64,000 nt of DNA, from positions 17,744,937 to 17,808,936 of the forward strand of contig NC_034011.1 of assembly GCF_000346465.2 (NCBI RefSeq), written 5' to 3'. Shown in pieces: positions 47,784-58,231 of the stretch. Every line of letters starts with the position of its first letter. Position 1 is the first letter of the stretch. The translations under genes were made by a program, and so were the position numbers. Below the pieces are notes generated by a model. That model did not search any database, had not been told where the DNA came from, and saw only the letters and a list, made by a program, of their open reading frames with translations. Origin of the DNA: Prunus persica (Eukaryota; Streptophyta; Magnoliopsida; Rosales; Rosaceae).

Positions 47784-48908
47784 TCATAATGACATAAGAA
47801 AAATTGATTACAAGACTCAATTTATTTGTTTTGCAATGAATTACTCGTTGACACAAGTGCTATAACTACGCTCATGGGTCGCCTCTCTTTGATGATGTAA
47901 GGACTATGAATCCAATACATATTTGACTACTCATCAATATATATTTAGAATGTTGGTAGTATGATGCTAACAATCATGTCTTATCTTGTACTAGGTAATC
48001 AATGTAACGATAGAATATTTATACGATAGAACCTCCACAAAGTGGTTCCTACCTACATATTTTTTGTTGGTAAGTAAATTGATAAGATTAAATAAGGAGA
48101 TTTTTTTTTTTGGTTAAAGCTGATCTTATAAAATGGAGGAAGGCGCCAAGTCGGTACATCGTGGTGATCGTATAAAGTTATGTGCTAGTACACGAAAGCT
48201 TTGTCATTTGACAAAATTTGATAGGCGATTGGAGGAATGCATTTTCAGATATATTACTCAAAATAATCGACACAATACGCCTGATCAATTGGAATTGAGA
48301 AAATTCTATCCATGTTGTTATAAACATACGATTCATGGGGAGATAAAGAAATAGATCGAACCGACCGCTCATGTGTCAGTCTTCCAAGGAAGCATGTGGG
48401 TTTCATGTACAAAGTTAAATTTTGTGAATTATTGGTGATAATGTATATACCACTTTTATGCAGATATATATTCCAATGCACGACATTGTATTTAGTCATT
48501 GGTATCTTTTTGTTTGTGATATTTTTTCATAAGAAAGCATAAATTTGAGATAGTTTACCTGATCCGCGTCATAGTAAGAAACGCGTGAAAGATTGCCGAC
48601 TTAATGTAAGTGGAGAAGCTTTTGTTGAATGCGCTTATAAGTTTTTCTTTTGTTCAATTTGGTTATGTTGACTATGTTGTTTATGTAACAATTTTTGTAT
48701 CTAGACTCCATTTTCCAGGATGACATCTTCTTATTATTTGAGGTGGGATGGACATTCTACTCATTTTCTCTTGTGGCCCAATTAGATTCCAATCTTGTCT
48801 AACCTAATGGTGTGGACTATGACATTTTTTACATAAGACATGCAATATTATCGTCAATTGTGGCATGACTGAATATGCATTCTGCATATGCCATTTTTTG
48901 GGTAAAAA
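47784..48908 (+). pseudogene. Unidentified degraded coding remnant, segment 2
   Basis: Continues the degraded sequence of 44396-46239. A 73-codon plus-strand frame at 48133-48354 ([15 protein letters not shown]) is followed by interrupted traces (for example VSVFQGSMWVSCTKLN near 48375 and FEVGWTFYSF near 48745). I could not assign a family. It ends where the MULE inserted; the last 9 bp are duplicated on the other side. Confidence 0.3.
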
Positions 48909-48917
48909 TATTTTATA

Positions 48918-49153
48918 GGGCTAATGACAAAAGACACCTTGCTGGTTTAGGGTTATTCTCGAATTGGACCCCACAGTATCAATTTTCTCAATTTACGCCC
49001 TGACGTTTTGAACATCGTCCAATTTCATCCTTCCGTTAAGTTGACAAGACGGTCAATCGTTAACTGCTGACGTGGCACCCGTGGGACCCTCCCCACCAGC
49101 GATTTGACCATTCCTCTCAAGCCATTTGAAGGGCAGTTTTGGGTTTCTACAAA
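48918..49153 (+). repeat. MULE terminal inverted repeat, left
   Basis: Pairs with 54211-54446. Landmarks TTGGACCCCACA, AACTGCTGACGTGGCA, and TTTTGGGTTTCTACAA occur on both sides. The region between TIR end and 49390 contains the likely promoter of the GRF gene. Confidence 0.95.
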
Positions 49154-49396
49154 TTTTTTTTTTAAATAAAAAAAACTGAACATCGGGCCCGAAATTGGGC
49201 ACGTTGATCATTGAAGTAAAAGCTCCAAACCGTCGTTTGTCCTCAACCTCAGTTTAACCTCGAAGAGAAAGCCCCAAATTTGTCCTAAACCCTAACTTAA
49301 ATCCTAAATTTCCATAACTGAGAGCTCAAATATACGATTTCGAAGAAGTGAACCACCCAATTGTATTGGATCCTTAACCCAGAAAACGAAGGAGAA

Positions 49397-49984
49397 ATGG
49401 AGCATCAGGCGATGGTGTGTTGGTGTGGTAAGAATGCGAGAATCCAAACTTCGTGTACAATTTCGAATCCTGAGCGGCAATTCGTTGTGTGTGCAAAGGT
49501 AAAAAACTGGATTTGGTGCAAAATATTAGAATTTGAATTGTAGCAGGTGCAAATGTTAATTTACAGAGTGGGGTTTTTGCAGGGTAGAAGAGGTTGTGAT
49601 TTCTGGGTTTGGTATGATGTGGAAATGTGTAAAAAGTCTAAAGTTGTGATTTCGGGGTTGCTAAAATTGCGGGATAAGTTGGAGAATTCACTAGCAATGG
49701 CTAGATGCAGAGAGAGTTTTTTGGGCAGCATTGGTGGTGTCGTGGATGCTTGTTGCAATCTCCTTCTTTGGACGGAATGGTGGATCAGATGGACCGAAGC
49801 TGAAGACTTTGGAATTGGCATGAAATGGGGAGTTTTAGGGATGCACTGTGTTTTTGGTATGGAAAGTACTGTGCTTTTAGTTAGGTCTGCACTGTGCCTT
49901 TGGTATGGAAAGCAGTGTGGTTTTGGTTATGTAATGGGAATGAACATTTTGCATTTTGGTTATGTAATGGGAATGGCTATGTAA
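49397..49984 (+). CDS. GRF-type zinc-finger protein carried by the MULE (two exons)
   Basis: Exon 1 is 49397-49498 (MEHQAMVCWCG, 34 codons); exon 2 is 49583-49984. Donor AAAG|GTAAAA and acceptor TTTTTGCAG join in phase, giving 167 aa. Residues 8-47 form a zf-GRF domain: CWCG, then TSCTISNPERQFVVCA, then GRRGCDFWVWYD, with the Cys/His-type metal ligands and the closing W-x-D. A mostly helical Leu/Arg-rich segment (KLRDKLENSLAM) follows. Short GRF proteins of this kind are very numerous in plant genomes and often transposon-associated. It is convergent with the transposase, and unlike the transposase it has no internal stop. The role is unknown; binding of single-stranded nucleic acid is a known property of GRF domains. 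Confidence 0.65.
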
Positions 49985-50451
49985 TCTGCATACAGTGTGA
50001 AATTTTGGTAATGCAATGGCCTGTTCATTCCAATAACTTGTGTGTACAACATATGAGCAAATTGATTTTCACTTGCAGCATTACAACAAAATAGGCCACC
50101 TAATAACATATCCACTTGCAGCATTACAACAAAATAGGCCACAGAACAGCATTTACAACCTTCCAAACTAACAGAACCTGTGTTCCAAAAAAAAAACAGA
50201 ACCTGTTTTCCAAAACAAGAGTACATGTTTTCCAAAAAAACAGAACTTGTCTTACATATTTGATCACAAGCTATCTTCCTAACACAAGGCAACTTGGCTT
50301 CCAAAATAACATTATAACATAACTACCTAATCCAACTAGCTAATAAAGGTAAAACTGTCTCATGCTCAAAATAACCAAACCAGCTAATACAACACAAACC
50401 ATCATCATTCCTTGCTTAAGTCTGATTCTCCCACAACCATAGGTCGTTTCC

Positions 50452-53400
50452 TCAATAAATAAGAATGTCAGTTGAAGCTTTAGTTGATGCAGGAAGGGCA
50501 GATCCAATTGCAAGAGAGGCAGATCCAGTTGCAGGTGTTGAGGATGGAGCAGCTGAATCAATTGGTGGTGCATTTGAACTTCCAGCCGCATTGGTGGCAT
50601 TTCTCTTCAATTTTCCTTTCTGCACAGATCTTGCAGGCTTAGCTAGCCTTGTTTTTGTACTAGGACCAGCTTCACTTGTTTGAGTAGTTTGCTGGGATGA
50701 GACAACAAACCTGTTAGTTGCATCATATTCCAAAAACATTAACATTTATAACATTAATAAATGTTCATCCTTAGATGTTTATCTCAGCCTTCCTCTTTTT
50801 GATTTTTGTTTTTGGGGGGAGATTCCTATGACAAGTCCTTTTATTGTGGCCATTTCTTTCACATTGGCCACACCTTAGTGAGTCTTGAACTTTTGTAACC
50901 ACATTGGCCTTGTTGCTACATTCACCTGCTTCCTTCCTTCTAGCCTTTTTTGGCCTTCCAGGTTGTTTGGAGTATAAAGGAGGCACGCATGGTGGCATAT
51001 TAGTTCTCTCCCATAACTTCATCCCATTCATTGGCAGAATGAGGTTTTCATATGCCTTGAAATATGTCTAAGTGTGATAACATGCATCCACATAATCCAT
51101 TACGTTGAGGGCCCCGTTGTAATTTATAGCTGCCACTCTATGAACACAAGGCCAACCAGCCAAATCCCATTCTCTGCAAGAACAGGTCCTCAAATCCAAG
51201 TCCACAATATACTGTGAAATCCCACCACTGCCAACTTGGAATTTTCCTCCACCTGACCACATAGTCACACAACCACCTGCTTTTACTTTATTAATCTCTA
51301 CCTTCTTAAAAATCTTGGGCAAATTTCCTTTGTCCAATTCTTCATTTTGTCCCTTCTGCCTTGTATCCCCATCAACTTACACCTAACTATCTCAAGCATG
51401 GTCAATATTGGCTTATCTCTGCATGCTAGTATGAATGAGTTGAAGGACTCACACATATTGTTTAAAAGCATATCAGACTTCACATGAGTGCTGAAGTGTG
51501 ATCGAGACCAATGCCTGGGAGGTTTTCCTGGTTCAGTCAGCCAAGCATAAGCATCCATATCAAGGTTTTTCAGCTCTTCCATCTGTCTTGCAAATTGTGG
51601 AATAGTTGTTGCTTTTGCAGCACCCCAGAATTTGTCAGACAAAGATTTCCCTTTGAATTGTAATCTGAAGTTGGTGAACAGATGCCTTGCACAAAACCTA
51701 TGTTAACTATTAGGAACAACTTGCTCAAAAACTAGTAATAATCCTTTTTGCTTGTCTGATATGAAAGTGTATCCAAACTGGTTAACAATCTCTACATCCT
51801 TTACCAACAATTCCAGAAACCAAACCCATGACTCCTTGCACTCAGACTCAACCATTGCATATGCAATCACCCATGTTTCATTATTAGCATCTATACCAAC
51901 TGCTACTAAAAATTGCCCTCCATATACACCCTTTAAGAACCAGTCATCCAATCCAATAATGGGTCTGCATCTAGCAATAAACCCTGCTTCACATGCACCT
52001 AGGCACACATATAACCTTTGAAACACTTGATGATCCAATTGTTCATTGAAATCACATTGAACTTTGGTTGTTGTTCTTGGATTGGTCTTCCTTAACTCTT
52101 CACAATAATCCCAAATTCTGGAGTATTGCTCTGTGTATATTCCCTCAATCTGCCTCAATGCCCTCTCTTTTGCCTTATAAACTTGTTGCCTAGAAACTCC
52201 AGTGTTATAATCCTTCTCCACAGTCTCCATGAATGAGTTAACTGGCCAACTTGGATTGCTCTTCAATGTTTCCATATATTTGGCACTCAGCCAACTAGAC
52301 TTCACAGTGGGTTTCTCCCAAACTGCCTTTAGCTTTAAAGCCTCACTTATCACAAATACAACATCCCTATTCCTCTGTATAAATTGTTCTCTCACAGCCG
52401 CTCTAAAAACTTTACAATCGCTAAACTTCATCCCAACCTCAAACTCTGGATCTGCCATGTCAATTGCCAGATTGAACTCTGGCCATCTATCCGTCATTGG
52501 AGTGTCATCATCAGAGTCATATTTAGGCTGCACATTATCAAAATCATACTCCTCTGAATCCAGTTCAACATCTGCACCCCAATCCCAAGATTCAACCCCA
52601 GCATTTGTTGACTCTGGCTCTTCTCCAACCCACTCAGTTTGTTTGTCCACACATTCATCAAAATCGACATCATCATCATTATCATCACAACTGAAGTTAG
52701 GGTCTGCACAATCAAAGTCAAGACTGTCTGTTGACTCCTCCTCATCATGACAGACTGTGGTCCTTGTTCTTGCTTTTCTTGTCTTCATTGGATGACATCT
52801 TGATAAGTTACTCTTTTTTACACTTCCTTCAACAACCTCTTTCTGAACTAGTCCCTTAGCCACTGTATTGGACCTTTGGTCTTCTTTATCACGTGTCTTT
52901 TTTACATTTTTGCACTTCCTTTTACCAAAAGTTTTTGCCCTCCTTTTCCCAAAAACAGAACTGACTTTACTTTTCCCTTTGTCTACAGTGGCAGGAGATT
53001 CCCTATCAACAACTCTTTCTTTGTCTTTTTGCACTGCAGAAGATTCCCTCTCTATTGCCTTTTCTTTGCCTTTTTAAGAAATACCCTGTCCTGCACAAGA
53101 TTCCCTTGGCTTTTGCGTACCCCCACCATTTTGTTCTCCATTTTGGTCTTCATTGAGCTCTTCTATCACCACATTAGTTTTTTTTTTGTTGCCTCCATTG
53201 TTTGCATTTCCCACCAACATGAACAATAGCCCCATAATTGTCATCAAGCTCCTCAATCACAACCTCTCTGTTAGGCACAATATCAGCTTCTACATCAACA
53301 AACATATTTGATCCTGATTGACTATAAAACCAACCCTCATTACTATCAACCCCATGATGTAGGAAAATGTCTATTAGCCTTGCCTCTGTTACAAATACAA

Positions 53401-53642
53401 GCATGTCTATGACATCTTGATCATCATTAAGCCTTGTTAGGCCACCATTGCTATAGACAGAGATACTATACCAGTAACTAATCACCCCATCATAGCCTAA
53501 CTCCCCCACCACATTGTCTATCTCAGTCATTGACATTCTATCCTTGTCACAATAATCAAACCAAGCTACACTGCCAGAAGCATAACAGTTACAACAGATT
53601 TGACCACCATGGTACATTCGAATAGAAAACAATTCAGGATCA
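50452..53642 (-). pseudogene. MULE transposase (MURA-type), decayed
   Basis: Minus-strand blocks in order: an N-terminal PB1-like/oligomerisation region (53642-53174: SVAWFDYCDKDRMSMTEIDNV), an acidic linker, and the transposase core (53034-51703). The core has the motif RCRPIIGLD, DANNETWVIAYA and FISDKQKGLL. An in-frame TAA (51703-51705) follows PNS, and reading continues HRFCARHLFTNF. A one-base shift lies at about 51335, then the SWIM zinc finger CSCREWDLAGWPCVH, then a TAG near 51068. A CCHC knuckle CGQCERNGHNKRTCH and a low-complexity tail (50745-50452) close it. Family membership is secure; the copy cannot encode full-length transposase. Confidence 0.9.
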
Positions 53643-54210
53643 CCTATTTATTACATGTCCCAAACATGGGTTATTTTCAGTTCAAACATAAAACACAGTA
53701 TTCAAACATTACACAAAAACCATAATTGACTTTTCAATTTTTTCAGTTTAGGACCATTATACAAAAGTCCAAATTTTTATTAAACAACCTTTTTCACACC
53801 CTTCCACCTAACACTTTTGCATTCTTGAAAGCAGACGCTTAGAGTATTAAAGGCAGATATTGCACATGCTTAGCTTGAAGGACCACCTATATTCAAAATC
53901 TGCAAGAAAGCCATCTATATTCGACAAAATCTTTCATACTTCTCCCACTATTCCACTAAATCTTATAAAACACAACATTCAAACCAACTTACCGTATGAT
54001 GGATGCGGAGCGCCTGGAGCCCTGAAATCCCAACTCATTTCTTCTCACTTCTTCGAAATCGTAGGACTCGCTGTCAGCTATGGAGATTTAGGATTTAGGT
54101 TAAACTAAGGTTGAGGACGAACGATAGTTTGGGGCTTTTACTTCAGTCGTCTTCTTGCAAAACATGCCCAATTTTGGGAGCGATGTTCAGTTTTTTTTTT
54201 ATAAAAAAAA

Positions 54211-54446
54211 ATTGTAGAAACCCAAAACTGCCATTCAGATGGCATGAGAGGAATGGTCAAATCACTAGTGGGGAGGGTCCCACGTGTGCCACGTCAGCAG
54301 TTAACGATTGACCGTCTGGTCAACTTAACAAAAGGATGAAATTGGACGATGTTCAAACCATCAGGGCATAAATTGATAAAATTGATATTGTGGGGTCCAA
54401 TTCGAGAATGACCCTAAACCAACATGGTGTCTTTTGTCGTTGGCCC
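54211..54446 (-). repeat. MULE terminal inverted repeat, right
   Basis: Mirror of 48918-49153, ending in GTTGGCCC next to the 9-bp duplication TATTTTATA. Confidence 0.95.
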
Positions 54447-54455
54447 TATTTTATA

Positions 54456-54790
54456 TGTAATTAAACGATGAATTTTTTTTTTATTGGTTGCAGTACGACT
54501 CTAATATAGAGCAGATGCGACTTGCTATTGAGTTGATGAGACATTAAAAAAATCAATTGCATGATGTGATACTAAGTGAAGCATCAAAAGTGATGGCAAA
54601 TGCATCTCTTTTTACGGCGATGAGGAAGAAGATTGGTAACGTTGAAGGTAAAAAAAAGGATGACTTGGATGTCACCGTTAGACAAAATAGTGTTTATATT
54701 CAGAATATGGGAACTCTAAGACTGTTGATATTAATTTTGAAATTTTCATTACTAGTTTTATAATTTCTAGAAAAGTCTACTATGTTAATG
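54456..54790 (+). pseudogene. Unidentified degraded coding remnant, segment 3
   Basis: Resumes after the MULE with an intron-like TTGGTTGCAG acceptor near 54485, then YDSNIEQMRLAIELMRH, a stop, and HDVILSEASKVMANASLFTAM up to a stop at 54763. The YDSN-x(5)-RLAIEL pattern is reminiscent of the C-terminal tail of transposon-associated Ulp1 proteins, but it is too short to be sure. Confidence 0.35.
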
Positions 54791-55094
54791 TGTGTTTGAA
54801 AGTTGGATAGCAATTGGTAATTAGCATTTAATTCTTGTTCTAGGGAGTCATATGTCTTGCTTAATTGACTTTTAAATACACAAAAAAAAAACATAGCTGC
54901 AACCTAAAAATAGCATTGTAATCAGCTTTTCTTATTAATCAAAGAAGGAATTTCAGCAACCTAAATCTCATACCAATCACACCTATTCCATTGCTTTCAA
55001 ACCCAACAGTGATATCAGAGCATTTACTTATCCTTCCATTTTCCTATCATGGCTCTAACCATCATCTAGAATCAAAATGCAGTCCTTGTGTTTG
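54791..55094 (+). mobile_element. Copia 5' LTR end, primer-binding site and gag start (truncated by gypsy)
   Basis: LTR-like sequence ends CCCAACA (55008). TGATATCAGAGC at 55010-55021 then matches the initiator-Met tRNA primer-binding site used by Copia elements (TGGTATCAGAGC). An ATG at 55049 opens MALTII followed by a stop and NQNAVLVF, resembling the start of a Copia gag. The gypsy LTR begins at 55095, cutting the gag. The LTR start was not fixed. Confidence 0.6.
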
Positions 55095-56753
55095 CGTTCA
55101 CTCGTTTCGTGTTTGTTCCTGTGATGGTAGGGTAAAGTTCCCCATTGCCTTGAAAACCATTGTTTGGTCAACAAGTCAACTTTCTTTAGTGTGCGAGCGT
55201 GCCACAATGAAAAATCCTAGCGGACTTCGAAAATAGATAACTTGCACCCTAAGTTACTGATTTATAAACAAACAAATGTGAATTTTGGTGAGGAATATCT
55301 CCCAAGTAAGTTATTTTCTTGCTTCAGACTGGTGAAGACTTCACAATTTTTCACAGTACAATATTGGTAGTTCTGGCCAGAATAAATGATGAGAAAATGA
55401 ACTGTTTTTAGGTAGAACTGCCTTTACAAAACTCAAAAGGGAAAAGCCAACTCTAGAAAGACGAAAAGAAGGCTGGACTTCCATTTCTGCCTAGATAAAT
55501 GCTTCTGATCCGGGCTAGACTGGGTATGTCTATGCTGGCTGGGCTGCCAGCAATTTCAAATGTCAAGTTTCAGCTGTAAATCGATACCAACGTTCGAGTT
55601 TGGCAGAGCTTTAATCTATTTCAAGCCCTAGAAGGCTTTTTGAACGGACATAATTGTGGCCTCTTCAGTCTGAAGGGGGCAGAAGTGGCTGGATTCAAGG
55701 ATTATTGAGCTGGAATTGCACTATGATACATGTTCTGCTTGATCAGGGCTCTCCATAAATTTGTTGAGGTTTTCATATTTGTAAAAACCTAGACTCTGCT
55801 TGTTTTGGCTTTTGCTGAACCAAATTTGTAACGAGAGGAATCTCATTTTGAATGACTTATTTCTCTAAGTCTAAACTGGAAGTTATGATCTATAGTCGGT
55901 TTCTTTTGTGGCTCAAATGAGCTTTTGGTTGCTTCAGTCTGTTTGAAGGTTCTCAGAGATCAAGTGATCATTTTGAGTTTTTGTCTGTGGTTTATTTTTT
56001 GGTTGTTTGATTTGAATGTCTCGATCTGTTCACCTCCTCTCATATTTATAGGAAATACTGGAGTGGGTATTTTAATCTTTTAAAATGGGCGGTAGATTTT
56101 CTAAAAAACAAGATCTTTATTTTTTAGAAAAGGGAAGTTATCTTTATCAAAAATAGACTATCAATAGTCAGTTTTAAGTCAATCACTTTCCTACTTTTCT
56201 TTAAAAGACAACCTAATCTCTTTGCTCTTGTGAGATTTCAATCTGCCGTGATGGTTAGTTTGATTTTCCAAATGAACAACCCTGCACCCTACTTATCTCT
56301 TTAAAAAATATAGACTGCTTATCTCATGAAAATGGTACCTGCTTTGGAGCAGAATTTTTCTGAATATAGAAAAAGGATTGTGATATTCTTTTGCCTGAAA
56401 AAGCTAGAGACTTTTGCATGTTTTAAGACCTGCCTTCATTAACTCCTTAGCAAGCCAGTTGAAATTGCTGACTTTTCAAAGTCAAGAAGTCACATGGATT
56501 TGCCTCTGTTTTGGGTTTTTCTCTTTTTCATTTGATCATGTCAGGCCCATGTTGAGTTTTGGAACTTGTGGGCTGATTTCTTTTTTTGTTTTCCGAAGCC
56601 CAAGTTTATTTTCATAGGTTGACAGTCCTGGGCTGGGTTGGGCGTGTAGGTTTTTTTTTTTTGGCCCAATCGTAAGGGGAGTGCTGGTGGCTATCCGAAA
56701 TTGATATGGGCTTTTTGATATTTGGACTGGGTGTGCCAAATTAGGCCCAAACA
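55095..56753 (-). repeat. 3' LTR of the gypsy element
   Basis: Minus-strand start TGTTTGGGCC next to the polypurine tract and end ACGAGTGAACG, where CG replaces the usual CA. Nearly the same sequence as 63126-64000 over the shared part, with scattered substitutions. TATA box CTATAAATATG at 56051-56041. Length about 1.66 kb. Confidence 0.9.
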
Positions 56754-56772
56754 ATGCCCCCTAAGTTTGAAT
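56754..56772 (-). promoter_or_regulatory. Polypurine tract
   Basis: On the minus strand AAACTTAGGGGGCAT directly precedes the 3' LTR start TGTTTGGG, as expected for plus-strand DNA priming. Confidence 0.7.
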
Positions 56773-56889
56773 CGTTCTGGAACGGTTCCAGACTTAATGA
56801 TTTGATCAGATATTGGTGCGCACCATTTTGTTCCGTTAGCCCACGTCTGCCACGTCTGCCTACTGTGAACTTTGAACAAACCCTACCTT

Positions 56890-57428
56890 CTTTCAGTTTG
56901 ACTCCTCCTATTCCAGCTCAAAAATTTTAAAAAATTTATTCTCCAAATACTCGTGCCAAGGGTTAATCTTCTTCACGGGCTCCTGCTTATCTCACCGGAG
57001 ATGGTGTTAAGAATCATGCCATAGAGGTCCGTAGCAAGTTTCACCCTTTTGCCCAAAAGAATCTGGACGAAAATGTCCTTCACCTTTTCGAAAACACCTT
57101 GGTTCTAGGCCCCCACTGGTTTGGTCATGTTCCTGCTGAAATGGCGGAATTGTTCAAGGGTGACGCTGAAGCTCCTCTGTGTTTTCAGAGTTCTTCTGCA
57201 CTGGCATCCCATACTTGGGTCAGCAAGAACCTGAGACGCTCATTTCCTTCTAGTGAAGTGAGGAATAGTCTAGTGAAGTGTGCTGACTGGATTGACAGGC
57301 TCTTCCTCAAGTATGGAGCTCACTGGAAGAGGGCTAGCATATATGACACCATTCTTGAAACCAAGCAGTCGATAAATAGGGATGAGAACCTTCTGGCTGC
57401 TGCTCTGTGTTACTGGATTTCTACAAAC
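56890..57428 (+). pseudogene. Plant mobile domain (PMD/aminotransferase-like) gene fragment, antisense in gypsy
   Basis: Plus-strand frame open from 56967 without an early ATG: APAYLTGDGVKNHAIEVRSK, NTLVLGPHWFGHVPAEMAE, LKYGAHWKRASIYDTILETK, then SINRDENLLAAALCYW. The last blocks match the start of the plant mobile domain (W-x-x-A-x-IYDAI ... LLAAALCFW). The frame runs past a junction near 57428 into sequence that on the minus strand is archaeal-type RNase H (QLDFQCTNNRAEYEAS), so its apparent last ~30 codons are antisense of pol. PMD genes are known passengers of gypsy and MULE elements. It occupies the place of integrase. Assignment from remembered family motifs. Confidence 0.6.
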
Positions 57429-57997
57429 TGGATTCCTAATTCTACCAGTACTTCGAGGTCAATGACTGAAGCTTCGTATTCAGCCCTATTGTTGGTGCAT
57501 TGGAAATCTAACTGGAAAGAATAACAGTGTCTGATCCCTAGTGGTTCTTCCAAAACAATCCCTGCCCAAGAGGCTACATCAGTCTTTGATCCATCAAAAT
57601 ACAGTTTCTAAGGTGTGAGGTGAACTGAATAGATAGGATTGTTAAGGCAAGTACAAGCTCTGGTCAACAGATCGGCATTTGCTATATCCAAAGAATCCAT
57701 GTTTTCAATCTCTTCTCCTGGGTGATCTGCTAGGAAATCTGCTACAGCTTGTCCTTTGACAGTTTTCTGAGGAGCATATCTGAAAGCAAATTCTGTCAAA
57801 GCCAGAGTCCATTTGCCAATTTTGCCTCTAAACATTGGCCTTGTTAGCATGTATTTGATTAGGTCTGTCTTGGCAATGATGTAGATGGTGAATGGCAGCA
57901 TGTAGTGTCTGAGTTTCACAGCAGTGAAGTATAAGGCTAAACAAAGTCTTTTAATTGCAGAATACTTCATTTCTACTTCTATCAAAGTTCTGCTCAA
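57429..57997 (-). pseudogene. Gypsy RNase H and truncated second RNase H
   Basis: Minus strand: SRTLIEVEMKYSAIKRLCLAL, HYMLPFTIYIIAKTD and KWTLALTEFAFRYAPQKTVKGQ are the standard retroviral-type RNase H blocks (57997-57700). After a stop, LYFDGSKTDVASWAGIVLEE and QLDFQCTNNRAEYEAS are the first two-thirds of an archaeal-type RNase H. It ends abruptly after LVELGIQ at about 57429, where the PMD-like fragment begins. Confidence 0.85.
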
Positions 57998-58231
57998 ATA
58001 GTAGACTGCCTATTCTTTTCATTCCTTATTATCTTGAACCACCAGACTACCAATGGATACTTCTGATGCAGAAACATAGAGTTTGAGCGGTCTGCCTCTC
58101 TTTGGTGGGGACAGAACTGGTGGATTTAAGAGGTAGTGCTTGATTTCCTCAAAAGGCTGTTGGTGATATTCCTTCTACTTAAAAGTCTGTTCCTATTTCA
58201 ACCTTAGCAATGAGAAGAAAGACTGGATTTT

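Larger units (their letters stand above)
48918..54446 (-). mobile_element. MULE transposon, 5.5 kb, complete ends
   Basis: Identical 9-bp sequences TATTTTATA flank it (48909-48917 and 54447-54455). Terminal inverted repeats of about 236 bp (48918-49153 and 54211-54446) start GGGCTAATGACAAAAGACACC and GGGCCAACGACAAAAGACACC. Weaker complementarity extends to about 49340 and 54030. Inside are a minus-strand MURA-type transposase with decay, and a convergent plus-strand GRF zinc-finger gene. Long terminal inverted repeats and 9-bp duplications are the defining marks of Mutator-like elements. Confidence 0.95.

Noticed and set aside
52229..52750. 173-codon plus-strand Ser-rich frame
   Set aside because: It is antisense to the acidic part of the MULE transposase, which carries recognisable motifs.
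57430..57524. C-terminal ~30 codons of the apparent PMD protein
   Set aside because: These are antisense to the archaeal-type RNase H (QCTNNRAEYEA on the minus strand) and not part of the PMD-like protein.
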